From Halieaceae bacterium (GTDB lineage Bacteria > Pseudomonadota > Gammaproteobacteria > Pseudomonadales > Halieaceae): a DNA stretch of 64,000 bases. Numbering within the stretch: position 1 is the first letter of the stretch; the number at the start of each line of letters is the position of its first letter. Positions 19,790 through 28,969 of the stretch are shown one piece after another. The DNA is taken from the NCBI GenBank assembly GCA_002721785.1, contig PBLO01000004.1, positions 387,384 through 451,383 of the forward strand, read 5' to 3'. A program made the position numbers and the translations under genes. Under the pieces are notes generated by a model. The model saw only the letters and a program-made list of their open reading frames with translations, made no database searches and was not told the origin of the DNA.

Positions 19790-21319
19790 TTACCCCGCTT
19801 CGCGATACGCATCCTGAAGGTGGCGCTTGTAAAGCTTGCCGTTATCCATTCTGGGGAGTTGCTCGAGGAAGTCGATCTTCCGCGGCACCTTGACCGTCGA
19901 GAGACGCTCTCGCATCCACTCAATCAGCTCAGCCTCCGTCTCGTCGTTCGCATCAGACCAAGTCAGCGGCTGCACCACCGCCATGACCTCTTCGCCAAAC
20001 TCCGGGTGAGGAATCCCGAAAACCGCCACATCGGCAACCTTCTCATGCGCGATCAGAAGGCCCTCAATCTCTGCGGGGTAGACGTTCACACCCCCCGTGA
20101 TGATGGTGAAATTTTTGCGGTCGGTGAGGTACAAAAAGCCCTCTTCATCGAGGTAACCCACGTCACCCATGGTGCTCCAACCCTGCTCGTTAAAGGCGTT
20201 CTTGGTTTTTTCTGGCTCATCGAAGTACTCAAATGGGCGGCTGTTGGCGAAGTAGACGTCGCCCACCTCACCCGGACCCAGAACCTCACCGTTTTCATCG
20301 AGGATCCTCGGTTCGCCAATGATCGCCTGTCCAACTGAACCTTTGTGTGTCAGCCAGTTGGCAGAATCAATGATCGTAAACCCATTGCCTTCACTGCCCG
20401 AGTAGTACTCAACGATCACCGGCCCCCACCATTCGATCATGGCCTCTTTCACGTCTACAGGGCACGGGGCCGCGGCGTGAATAGCGCACTTCATCGAGCT
20501 GAGGTCGTATCGCGTTCGCGATGCCTCCGGAAGTTTCAGCATTCGAACAAACATAATGGGCACCCACTGGCTGTGAGTCGCTTTGTATTGCTCAATAAGC
20601 TGTAGGGAATGCTCTGGATCGAAGTGCTCCATGATGAGCGACGTTCCACCTAGCCCCAGCACCATCAAGTTGTAGTGTAGAGGCGCCGCGTGATACAGCG
20701 GCGCGGGCGACAGGTAAATCGTGTTCACATCAAAACCAAAGAAGGCCCCAACACTACCCGACAAGGCGTGGTCGGCGTGAATACTCTCCGCATGGGGCGC
20801 CCAGTAAACGCCTTTTGGCTTACCCGTAGTACCCGAGGAGTACAGCATCGGAGCGCCCAAAAACTCATCCTCAATCGGCGTTGAAGGCAAATCTGCCAAC
20901 GCTTCATCCAGCGCTTCAAACCCCGCTATGTCACCGCCTACAGACAAACATCTCGTCAACCCTGGCGCAGCCGCAGCGGCTTCGGTAGCGACATGTACCA
21001 GTTCTGCGGAAGCGACAAATAACTTCGCCTTGCAGTTGGTGATGATGTAGGCCGTCTCGTCTTCCTTCAGGTGAGTGCTGATTGGGGTGAAAATAATGCC
21101 CGCCCGATTGGCCGCCTGCGCAACCTGCAAAAACTCCGGACAGTTCTTCATCATCATGGCGATGTGGTCGCCCCGCTGTACGCCTGATGCTCGAAGCAAA
21201 TGCGCGATCTGATTTGATTTGCGATCCAGCTCCGAATAGGTCACGACCTGCCCGGAACTCGCCATGATGTAGGCGGGACGATCGGGTGTCTCAGCGGCAT
21301 AAGATGAAAAATGCGGCAT
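19790..21319 (-). CDS. AMP-dependent acyl-CoA synthetase
   Basis: MLYSSGTTGKPKGVYW, YYSGSEGNGFT, GWSTMGDVGYLDEEGFLYLTDRKNFTIITGGVNVYPAEIE. Confidence 0.94.
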   Translation of the reverse strand: MPHFSSYAAETPDRPAYIMASSGQVVTYSELDRKSNQIAHLLRASGVQRGDHIAMMMKNCPEFLQVAQAANRAGIIFTPISTHLKEDETAYIITNCKAKLFVASAELVHVATEAAAAAPGLTRCLSVGGDIAGFEALDEALADLPSTPIEDEFLGAPMLYSSGTTGKPKGVYWAPHAESIHADHALSGSVGAFFGFDVNTIYLSPAPLYHAAPLHYNLMVLGLGGTSLIMEHFDPEHSLQLIEQYKATHSQWVPIMFVRMLKLPEASRTRYDLSSMKCAIHAAAPCPVDVKEAMIEWWGPVIVEYYSGSEGNGFTIIDSANWLTHKGSVGQAIIGEPRILDENGEVLGPGEVGDVYFANSRPFEYFDEPEKTKNAFNEQGWSTMGDVGYLDEEGFLYLTDRKNFTIITGGVNVYPAEIEGLLIAHEKVADVAVFGIPHPEFGEEVMAVVQPLTWSDANDETEAELIEWMRERLSTVKVPRKIDFLEQLPRMDNGKLYKRHLQDAYREAG

Positions 21320-21376
21320 GGCGGGCTTCTCTTTTCAGCGTATGATTTAGCTCAACTATACAAGCTCGAGACCAAG

Positions 21377-22177
21377 ATGGTAGCGGCGACCGCCACAATG
21401 TCAGGAGCAGATATTCGCAGGTTATCCAGATCTGCGGAGTTCTCCGGCCAAACCTCGGGGGTCGCTGCGGGCTACGTACAGTGCAACATCGTGATTCTGC
21501 CCCGAGACACGGCTGATCACTTCGCGCAATTTTGCGCCCTGAATCCCAAACCTTGCCCCCTGCTTGCCGTTAGCCCTGAGCCGGGGGACTACCGGCTGCC
21601 TGACTTGGGAGAGGATATCGACATCAGGCGTGACGTCCCCCGCTACCGCATCTGGCGCGACGGCATATTCACGGAGCAATGCGAGAGCATCGAGCAGCTC
21701 TGGCAACAGGATTGGGTGGCCTTTGCACTCGGGTGTTCTTTCTCCTTCGAGGAGGCACTGATTAAATCGGGTATCGAGGTAAGAAACATCAGTGAGCAAT
21801 GCAACGTGCCCATGTATCGCACCAATATTGACTGCACGCCAGCGGGCCCCTTCGAGGGAAAATTGGTTGTCAGTATGAGGCCCATGCCCGCATCAAATGC
21901 GATTGAAGCGATACAGATTTGCGGCCGTTACCCGAGAGTTCACGGCGCGCCGGTGCACTTCGGTGACCCCACCCTGATTGGGATTACCGACCTGCAGCAA
22001 CCCGATTTCGGAGACGCCGTGTCGGTGCGCCCAGAGGATGTCCCGGTATTCTGGGCATGTGGTGTAACACCACAAGTGGCTCTGGAAGCGGCAGAACTTC
22101 CTGTGGCGATCACCCACGAACCGGGCCATATGCTCGTGACGGACCTAAAAAATGAGGAGCTGGCGGGCCCGCTATGA
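21377..22177 (+). CDS. D-Glu_cyclase (DUF1445/UPF0317, YcsI-like) family protein
   Basis: SGVAAGYVQCNIVILPRDTADHFAQFCALNPKPCPLLAVSPEPGD, FALGCSFSFEEALI, MYRTNIDCTPAGPFEGKLVVSMRPM, CGVTPQ, ITHEPGHMLVTDL. Track ORF begins at 21311; internal ATG 21377 is more likely. Confidence 0.88.
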   Translation: MVAATATMSGADIRRLSRSAEFSGQTSGVAAGYVQCNIVILPRDTADHFAQFCALNPKPCPLLAVSPEPGDYRLPDLGEDIDIRRDVPRYRIWRDGIFTEQCESIEQLWQQDWVAFALGCSFSFEEALIKSGIEVRNISEQCNVPMYRTNIDCTPAGPFEGKLVVSMRPMPASNAIEAIQICGRYPRVHGAPVHFGDPTLIGITDLQQPDFGDAVSVRPEDVPVFWACGVTPQVALEAAELPVAITHEPGHMLVTDLKNEELAGPL

Positions 22178-22914
22178 CGACAAATCTCACCTTGAACTGC
22201 GACATGGGCGAAGGATTTGGCCCGTGGAACATGGGCGATGACCACAGCATCATGCCCCTCATTGACGCTGCCAACATTGCCTGTGGCGGTCACGCGGGTG
22301 ACCCCACGACAATGCGCACCTGCGTTGAACTGGCCAAACGCCACAAAACAGAAATCGGTGCACACGTGTCTTACCCTGACAAACAGGGCTTCGGTCGGCG
22401 CGCGATGGATATCACCGGGCAGTCGCTGATTGATCTCATTCATTATCAAATAGGCGCGTTGGATGGCATTGCGCGCGCGCACGGCACACGAGTTGCCTAC
22501 GTCAAACCCCATGGGGCGCTTTACCACGCGATGCTGGCAGATGTGGGTGTGCTCAACGACATCATGGCAGCCGTTGCCAGCTGGCATGCCGAACTCGAAT
22601 TAGTTGTGCTCGCCACACCGCGAGATCGTAAAACTCTCCAACTAGCCGTGGAACATGGTCTCACGCTGCGATATGAGGCCTTTGCCGACCGCGGCTACAC
22701 CAGTCGAGGATTACTGCTCAGTCGTAACAAGCCCGGCGCCGTCCTGGACGCCAAGCAGGCCGCGAAACAGGCGAAGGCTATCGCGCAAAATACCCTTAAG
22801 ACACCCCGAGGTCGGCGTATTCCCGTCAACGCCGATACGCTTTGCGTGCACAGTGATTCGCCCGGTGCGGTACAAATGATCGCAGCGATTCGTAAAGCAC
22901 TGGACGGACTCTGA
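22174..22914 (+). CDS. pxpA: 5-oxoprolinase subunit A (LamB/YcsF family)
   Basis: TTNLTLNCDMGEGFGPWNMGDD, ANIACGGHAGDPTTM, GAHVSYPDKQGFGRRAM, VKPHGALY, LCVHSDSPGAV; ATGA overlap with upstream gene. Confidence 0.95.
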   Translation: MTTNLTLNCDMGEGFGPWNMGDDHSIMPLIDAANIACGGHAGDPTTMRTCVELAKRHKTEIGAHVSYPDKQGFGRRAMDITGQSLIDLIHYQIGALDGIARAHGTRVAYVKPHGALYHAMLADVGVLNDIMAAVASWHAELELVVLATPRDRKTLQLAVEHGLTLRYEAFADRGYTSRGLLLSRNKPGAVLDAKQAAKQAKAIAQNTLKTPRGRRIPVNADTLCVHSDSPGAVQMIAAIRKALDGL

Positions 22915-22917
22915 CCC

Positions 22918-23610
22918 GTGTTCGAGGTGGGCCCCGCAGGTGAAGAGGGCCTCAGGCTTGTTTTCCTTGAGGCGCCCCGCCCAGCCCTGACGCGCTGTCT
23001 GCTCCGCATTCAGTCCGCAGCCCAGGGCTATTTTGCGGAAAATCTGGCAGACAGCGTCGTGGGCTATACGACGCTTACCCTGCTCTTTCATCCGTTCCGC
23101 CTTGAGCGTGACCGCGCTGAAGCCTGGCTCACTGAACAAGCTGACTGTGCAACGCTGACCGATTCTGATGACCAGAGTCTCACCGGAACCGTGGTGACGC
23201 TACCGGTGCTCTACCACCCGAGCGTCGCGCCTGACCTCGAATGGCTGGCCGACCAAAAAAATATCAGTGTCGACCAGATTATCGCGCTACATACGGGTAC
23301 GACCTACTTTGCCTATGCAACGGGCTTCGCGCCCGGCTTTTGCTATCTGGGCGACCTACCAACAGAGTTGGCTACGCCACGGCTGGCTGATCCGCGCGCG
23401 GCGGTGCCCGCAGGCGCGGTGGGTTTGGCAGATCGGCAGACTGCCGTCTACCCCGGCATATCGCCAGGGGGATGGCGATTAATCGGGTCATGTCCGAGAC
23501 CGCTCTTTCAGAACGGCGAACATCCGACTGCCTACTTGGCGGTGGGGGATTCGGTGCGATTTGAAGCCATTACCCCTCAGGAATACCGGAAGTTCGGAGG
23601 CGAACTGTGA
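22918..23610 (+). CDS. pxpB: 5-oxoprolinase subunit B (KipI family)
   Basis: GTG start; LPVLYHPSVAPDLEWLA, YFAYATGFAPGFCYLGDLPTELATPRLADPRAAVPAGAVGLADRQTAVYPGISPGGWRLIG. Confidence 0.94.
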   Translation: MFEVGPAGEEGLRLVFLEAPRPALTRCLLRIQSAAQGYFAENLADSVVGYTTLTLLFHPFRLERDRAEAWLTEQADCATLTDSDDQSLTGTVVTLPVLYHPSVAPDLEWLADQKNISVDQIIALHTGTTYFAYATGFAPGFCYLGDLPTELATPRLADPRAAVPAGAVGLADRQTAVYPGISPGGWRLIGSCPRPLFQNGEHPTAYLAVGDSVRFEAITPQEYRKFGGEL

Positions 23611-24533
23611 GGGAGCTCGTCATTCACCAATCGGGCCCGGCCGCCAGCATTCAAGACAGCGGAAGAAGCGGCTGCCTCCAATTGGGGATCCCCCCCGCCG
23701 GCGCGATGGATGCCGATGCGCTGGCCAGCGGCCAATACCTTCTTGGACATAGCGCCGATGAAGCTGCCATCGAGATGGCGTATGGCAATCTGGTGGCCAG
23801 CCCGACCGAGCCCTGTCACATCGCCGTGACAGGGGCCGCCGTGGATCTGCGCATCGACAGTATCAGCGCTCGCATGCACACCGTGCTGCGAGTCGAAGCC
23901 GGCCAGCAGATCCAGATTACCCCCGGCGCAGTCGGCGTCTACAGCTATCTCCATGTGGACGGCGGAATCGATACACCAGAAACCCTGGGAAGCCGAAGCA
24001 CCTCGGCGAGAGAGGGTGTTGGCGGTTTCGATGGCCGACGCCTGATGAATGGTGATTGTCTCCCACTTGGAGAGCCGAATGAGCCCCCAAGCGACCGCGC
24101 TGGCGATCTGACCCATACCCCACCCGGGGATCTGATTAGATTGCGGTTCGTACCCGGATTTCAGTACGCATTAATGCAGCCCGATGTCATCGCCGCGCTG
24201 TGTGAAAATGATTTCGTGGTGACGCCAAAAGCCAATCGGATGGGCGCACAGCTTGAGGGGAGCCGTCTCGACACGGGCATCGAGACATTACTCTCCGAGG
24301 CGACTACCCATGGCGCCATACAAATTCCGCCCGGCGGCCAACCCATCGTGCTACTCAATGACCGTCAAGCGGTGGGCGGCTACCCCAAGCCCGGCGCAGT
24401 GATCCGGAGCGACTGTCGACGGCTTGCACAAGCCCGCCCGGGTCAAAGGGTGCGCTTTTCACTCTGCTCTCCACAAGAAGCAGACAGGATAAGCTGGCTG
24501 GAACAACACTATCGAGATACGCGACTGTCATGA
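23607..24533 (+). CDS. pxpC: 5-oxoprolinase subunit C (KipA / biotin-dependent carboxyltransferase-like)
   Basis: GPAASIQDSGRSGCLQLGIPPAGAMD, GVYSYLHVDGGID, LGSRSTSAREGVGGFDGRRL, RMGAQLEGSRL, VLLNDRQAVGGYPKPGAVI. Confidence 0.93.
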   Translation: MRELVIHQSGPAASIQDSGRSGCLQLGIPPAGAMDADALASGQYLLGHSADEAAIEMAYGNLVASPTEPCHIAVTGAAVDLRIDSISARMHTVLRVEAGQQIQITPGAVGVYSYLHVDGGIDTPETLGSRSTSAREGVGGFDGRRLMNGDCLPLGEPNEPPSDRAGDLTHTPPGDLIRLRFVPGFQYALMQPDVIAALCENDFVVTPKANRMGAQLEGSRLDTGIETLLSEATTHGAIQIPPGGQPIVLLNDRQAVGGYPKPGAVIRSDCRRLAQARPGQRVRFSLCSPQEADRISWLEQHYRDTRLS

Positions 24534-25372
24534 CGCCACCTGACACGCTCAACCTTTCCCGCTCGATCGAGTCGTTATTGACCCGCCAGAACCATCGCGG
24601 CATGGACGACATCAGGCAAACGCTACAACCCGGCTATTTATTGCGGGCCGCGCAAACATTGCTGGACCGCCCCGGCAATGTCTTCATTCTGACAGGCTTC
24701 CCGGTGGCAGATACGTTTGAGACTGATGGTCCCGCTGGCGCGTTAGCCTTATATCGTCTGGCGCAGCGCCTCGGCAGTGCGCCAACCATCATTTCAGATA
24801 CAGCCCTCGTCAGCGCGCTACGAGACACCTGCGACTGCCACACCATCTCGGGCGACAGTCAATTGGACGCCCAAGCGCTCTACGCAGTCCGTTCCCCTCA
24901 GCTAGTCATCAGTATCGAGCGACCGGGCGCGTCTGCCGACGGCCGCTACTACAACATGGCAGGCGAAGACATATCGTCTGCTTGTTCGGCGGCAGAACCC
25001 TATCTAGCACTTGCCAACTGCCCTACCATAGCCATTGGTGACGGGGGCAATGAAGTAGGAATGGGGAACGCAGTCACAGCGCTGTCTAGCCTGAATATTC
25101 AACCAGCAGTGAGCACGGTTGATGAACTTATCGTCGCAGATGTGTCGAACTGGGCAGCCTACGCGCTATGCGCCCTCACAGACTGGCTCGCAGGGGACAC
25201 CACAGAGAGCATGACGCGTTTTCACGCTGACCTTGAGACATTGGTTGCGCGTGGCGCAGTAGATGGCGTCACGCGTGAGCCGACGGCCACAGAAGATGGA
25301 TTCCCGCTCTCGGATACCACTGCACTAATAAGCGATATCGCTCAACTCCTTTCAAAAGGATCTGTCGCATGA
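24530..25372 (+). CDS. DUF4392 / D-glutamate cyclase-like C-terminal domain protein
   Basis: FILTGFPVADTFETDGPAGALALYRLAQRLG, VISIERPGASADGRYYNMAGEDIS, TIAIGDGGNEVGMGN; ATGA overlaps at both ends. Confidence 0.83.
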   Translation: MTPPDTLNLSRSIESLLTRQNHRGMDDIRQTLQPGYLLRAAQTLLDRPGNVFILTGFPVADTFETDGPAGALALYRLAQRLGSAPTIISDTALVSALRDTCDCHTISGDSQLDAQALYAVRSPQLVISIERPGASADGRYYNMAGEDISSACSAAEPYLALANCPTIAIGDGGNEVGMGNAVTALSSLNIQPAVSTVDELIVADVSNWAAYALCALTDWLAGDTTESMTRFHADLETLVARGAVDGVTREPTATEDGFPLSDTTALISDIAQLLSKGSVA

Positions 25373-26229
25373 CCCAGGCCTATCTCAATGGGGCGTTTAC
25401 AGCGCTGGAAGACGCCCACATCTCGCCAATGGACAGAGGCTTCCTGTTTGGAGACGGGGTGTACGAAGTCATACCCTGTTATGACGGACAGCTCGTGGCA
25501 ATGCCCTACCATCTGGAACGGTTAGCGCAGTCATTGAGCGGGATTGCGCTCACATCCCCCCACAGCGATGATGCCCTGACAAGCATCCTGACGGAACTGG
25601 TCAATCGCAATGGGGGCGGTGACCTCGGCGTCTACCTGCAGATCACTCGGGGCGCCGCGCCTAAACGCCAGCATGCGTTTCCCGAACACATCGAACCCAC
25701 TGTATTTGCCTACACCTTCGCTATCACCCCACCGTCGGATGGCAGCCCTGAGACAGCCAAATGCTTTTCAGCCGTAACACGCACCGATCAACGATGGGAC
25801 CGATGTCACATCAAATCCACTGCCCTGCTCGGCAACGTGCTTCACATGATGGAAGCGATTGATGCGGGGGCTGAGGAAGTGTTGCTGTTCAACAGCGACG
25901 ATGAGCTGACAGAAGCAGCGGCATGCAACGTGTTTGTGGTCTGCAACGGTACTGTCCTCACCCCAGCGCTCGATCATCAAATACTGCCCGGCGTAACGCG
26001 TCGGCAATGCTTAGAGCTGCTGGAGGCACACACTGACTGGCCGGTCGAGATCCGGCCGGTCTTGCGCCAAGAGGTAGCCCAGGCTGAAGAGATCTGGCTC
26101 AGCTCCTCCACCAAAGAACTTGCACCGATCGTGAAACTCGATGGCAAGGCAGTGGGCGATGGCAAACCCGGCAGAATGTGGGCCGTTGCGCAGAAGCTCT
26201 TCAACGAATACCGCTTCAGCGCCAACTGA
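25369..26229 (+). CDS. D-amino acid aminotransferase-like PLP class IV aminotransferase
   Basis: MTQAYLNGAFTALEDAHISPMDRGFLFGDGVYEVIPCYDG, IKSTALLGNVLHMMEAIDAGAEEVLLFNSDDELTEAAACNVFVV. Confidence 0.88.
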   Translation: MTQAYLNGAFTALEDAHISPMDRGFLFGDGVYEVIPCYDGQLVAMPYHLERLAQSLSGIALTSPHSDDALTSILTELVNRNGGGDLGVYLQITRGAAPKRQHAFPEHIEPTVFAYTFAITPPSDGSPETAKCFSAVTRTDQRWDRCHIKSTALLGNVLHMMEAIDAGAEEVLLFNSDDELTEAAACNVFVVCNGTVLTPALDHQILPGVTRRQCLELLEAHTDWPVEIRPVLRQEVAQAEEIWLSSSTKELAPIVKLDGKAVGDGKPGRMWAVAQKLFNEYRFSAN

Positions 26230-27296
26230 TGCCCCGATCTACCCGCATTAACATCGACCTTGGCGCAATCCTGCACAACGCCGGGGTGTTGCGCGCGGCA
26301 GCAGGCGACAAGCACGTAATGGCCGTCGTCAAAGCCGACGCGTACGGGCACGGCGCGGTGCCGGTCGCGACCCATATCGAGGGGACGGTTGACGCGTTTG
26401 CGGTCGCACTGATCGAAGAAGCCGTCACACTTCGCGACGCCGGCGTAACCAAGCCGATACTGGTACTCGAGGGGCCGCACTGTTCGGTGGATCTCGCGCT
26501 CTGCGTGCACCTCAATATTTGGCCCACCCTGCACCGGGCAGATCAACTGGACTGGTGTCACGCACTCACTGAGAAGCCAGAGCAGGTGTGGCTCAAGATT
26601 GACACCGGCATGCACAGGCTGGGATTCCAACCGGTGCAGGCGCAATCGATTACTCAACAACTCAAGGCAGACGGCATCAAAGCGGTCGTCGCGATGTCGC
26701 ATCTCGCAGCCGCTGAAACCCCGGATTCTGAGCTGTCGGTGACACAGAAAACGACATGGGATAGCGCGACCACCCACTGGGAGGACGAAACCAGCCTGCA
26801 CAACTCCGCAGCCACACGACTGGCGACCCCCGCACGGAGCACATGGGCGCGGATTGGTTATGCGCTTTATGGGGGGCAGATTGAAGGGCTAGAGCGCGAT
26901 CCTCGACTCAAGCCGGCCATGACACTCGTCAGCTCTGTTCTGGCCACGCGGCGCATTACACAGGGCGATAGTGTGGGTTACGGGGGGCGATGGACAGCAG
27001 AGAGAGACAGCGTCATCGCCACTGTCCCGGTTGGGTACGGTGACGGCTATCCCTGGGCTGCCGCAGATGGCACACCTGTGGCAATCGGTGAGCATCTGGC
27101 GCCCCTCGCTGGGCGGGTATCTATGGATATGATCACCGTCGATGTTACAGATTGTGGCGAGATCCCATGCGATATGCCCGTGACTTTGTGGGGCGACCAA
27201 CCGCACATCGACACGGTAGCGTGTCACGCAGGAACAATTGGCTACGAACTGATGACGCGGCTCACTCAGCGCGCACCTCGGCACTATCTTCGATGA
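26229..27296 (+). CDS. alr: Alanine racemase
   Basis: RINIDLGAILHNAGVLRAAAGDKHVMAVVKADAYGHGAVPVA (PLP Lys), WLKIDTGMHRLGF, VGYGGRWTA, VPVGYGDGYP, GRVSMDMITVDVTD; TGATG junction with upstream gene. Confidence 0.94.
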   Translation: MPRSTRINIDLGAILHNAGVLRAAAGDKHVMAVVKADAYGHGAVPVATHIEGTVDAFAVALIEEAVTLRDAGVTKPILVLEGPHCSVDLALCVHLNIWPTLHRADQLDWCHALTEKPEQVWLKIDTGMHRLGFQPVQAQSITQQLKADGIKAVVAMSHLAAAETPDSELSVTQKTTWDSATTHWEDETSLHNSAATRLATPARSTWARIGYALYGGQIEGLERDPRLKPAMTLVSSVLATRRITQGDSVGYGGRWTAERDSVIATVPVGYGDGYPWAAADGTPVAIGEHLAPLAGRVSMDMITVDVTDCGEIPCDMPVTLWGDQPHIDTVACHAGTIGYELMTRLTQRAPRHYLR

Positions 27297-27446
27297 CATA
27301 CTCGATGACACATTTGACGACATCCGTCGCGCAGACTGTTGTACCTCACAATAAACGCCGCACCATCAAGATGAGGCGCTACTCACATTGCGGTCGACGC
27401 CTGCTCACCCAGCCCGCAAGCGAGGCACCCAGCGGAGCGCTACGCC

Positions 27447-28952
27447 ATGGCCAATGAGCCGACGGAAGCTGAAACCTTACTGAGCGCAATTGACCTGGGC
27501 AGTAACTCCTTTCACCTGATTATCGCCAAATCAGATTTTGGAGAGCTGCGACCAGTTCAGACGCTGGCAGAAAAGGTTCAACTGGGCGAGACATCCGGCA
27601 AAGGCACGCTCACCAAGGCAGCCATCTCGCGGGGCCTGGCATGCCTTGAGCGCTTCAAACAGCTAATCGACAGCACCGCTCCCGCAAAAATCCGGGTAGT
27701 GGGCACCAACGCCCTGCGGCGCGCCAAAAACCGGATGGATTTTATTGAACCCGCAGAGCAAATCCTCGGCGCACCCATTGACGTGATTTACGGACGGGAA
27801 GAGGCGAGATTGATCTACCTCGGCGTGGCGCACACCCTGTCTGACGATGAAGACACGCGTCTTGTTGTGGACATCGGTGGGGGCAGCACGGAATTCATTT
27901 TGGGCCAGCGGTTTGAGCCGATCAGACTAGAGAGTCTTCAGATGGGGTGCGTTTCCTACGGCGAGGCTTTCTTCCCAGACGGGGAGATCACACGAGAACG
28001 ATTCGATGCCGCCTATCATCGCGCACGCATCGAGGTATCGCACATCCGCAGAAACTACCACCGGGAAATGTGGCACGAGGCGGTGGGTTCGTCGGGAACG
28101 CTGCGGGCAATTGAGACTCTGATCACTACCGCAGGCTGGCGCGAATCCGGTATCGATCGCCCTAGCCTTGCGGAGCTGCGCAAACAGCTTTTGTCGTTCC
28201 GCCACATAGAAGAAATCGACCTACCCGGACTCAGCGAAACCCGTAAAGGCGTCGTGACGGCCGGGCTCGCCATAACTATGGGGCTTTTTGACGGTCTACA
28301 GGTGCAAGAAATGCGCACCTCGTCTGGCGCATTACGCGAGGGTGTCATCTACGATCTCATTGGACGGTTTAGCCACGAGGACGTGCGGAATCGGAGCATT
28401 TCTGCGATGCAACAGCGTTACTCCGTCGATCAGCGCGTAGCCGATCTCGTTGCCGAACGCGTAGCCCTCCTCGCTGGGGCCACCCGGACCAGTTGGCAAC
28501 TTGACGACGGTGACGCCGAATTACTGCGTTGGGCTGGCGCCTTGCACGAGATCGGCATCGCCATTTCCCAGAAAAACTATTCGCAGCACTCCGCCTACCT
28601 GGTGCTTAACACCGACCTACCCGGCTTCGCGCAGCAAGATCAGGAGACGATGGCAGCACTGATCGCCGGCCTCAAGGGAAAACCCCGGTCAGAACTGCTG
28701 AATCCGATTGCTAAACGGAAACGACTCAACGTTGCGAGAATGATGGTGCTTCTGAGGTTGGCCGTTATCTTCAAGCACGTAGAAGCACTGGAGACGATCC
28801 CTGCGCTGAGCGTCTCAGCGCATGACAATACGCTGACGGTATCGGTCCCCGAGGACTGGGGAAAGGAACATCCCCTCACAATCTGGGAGATAGAGCAGAG
28901 CGCCTCTGCGGTTGAGAGGCTCGGCATTGAGTTGGTGCTGCGCCAGAATTGA
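27447..28952 (+). CDS. ppx: Exopolyphosphatase / guanosine pentaphosphate phosphohydrolase family
   Basis: AIDLGSNSFHLIIAKSD, GTNALRRAKN, VVDIGGGSTEFILG, SSGALREGVIYDLIGR. Confidence 0.94.
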   Translation: MANEPTEAETLLSAIDLGSNSFHLIIAKSDFGELRPVQTLAEKVQLGETSGKGTLTKAAISRGLACLERFKQLIDSTAPAKIRVVGTNALRRAKNRMDFIEPAEQILGAPIDVIYGREEARLIYLGVAHTLSDDEDTRLVVDIGGGSTEFILGQRFEPIRLESLQMGCVSYGEAFFPDGEITRERFDAAYHRARIEVSHIRRNYHREMWHEAVGSSGTLRAIETLITTAGWRESGIDRPSLAELRKQLLSFRHIEEIDLPGLSETRKGVVTAGLAITMGLFDGLQVQEMRTSSGALREGVIYDLIGRFSHEDVRNRSISAMQQRYSVDQRVADLVAERVALLAGATRTSWQLDDGDAELLRWAGALHEIGIAISQKNYSQHSAYLVLNTDLPGFAQQDQETMAALIAGLKGKPRSELLNPIAKRKRLNVARMMVLLRLAVIFKHVEALETIPALSVSAHDNTLTVSVPEDWGKEHPLTIWEIEQSASAVERLGIELVLRQN

Positions 28953-28962
28953 ACGCAGCACC
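28934..28962. terminator. Putative bidirectional terminator hairpin between ppx and the ammonium transporter gene
   Basis: Perfect 9-bp inverted repeat GGTGCTGCG-N11-CGCAGCACC spanning the ppx stop codon; convergent gene ends. Confidence 0.5.
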
Positions 28963-28969
28963 ACTGCAA

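Noticed and set aside
21940-22587. 215-aa minus-strand ORF
   Set aside because: Antisense to pxpA and the DUF1445 gene; no domain resemblance.
23577-24116. 179-aa minus-strand ORF
   Set aside because: Antisense to pxpC; no independent support.
25977-26801. 274-aa minus-strand ORF over aminotransferase and alr
   Set aside because: Antisense to two well-supported genes, His/Cys/Arg-rich composition typical of mirror translation.
27152-27457. 101-aa ORF bridging alr and ppx
   Set aside because: Mostly overlaps alr in another frame; no ribosome-binding site or motif seen; the gap is probably just ppx leader.
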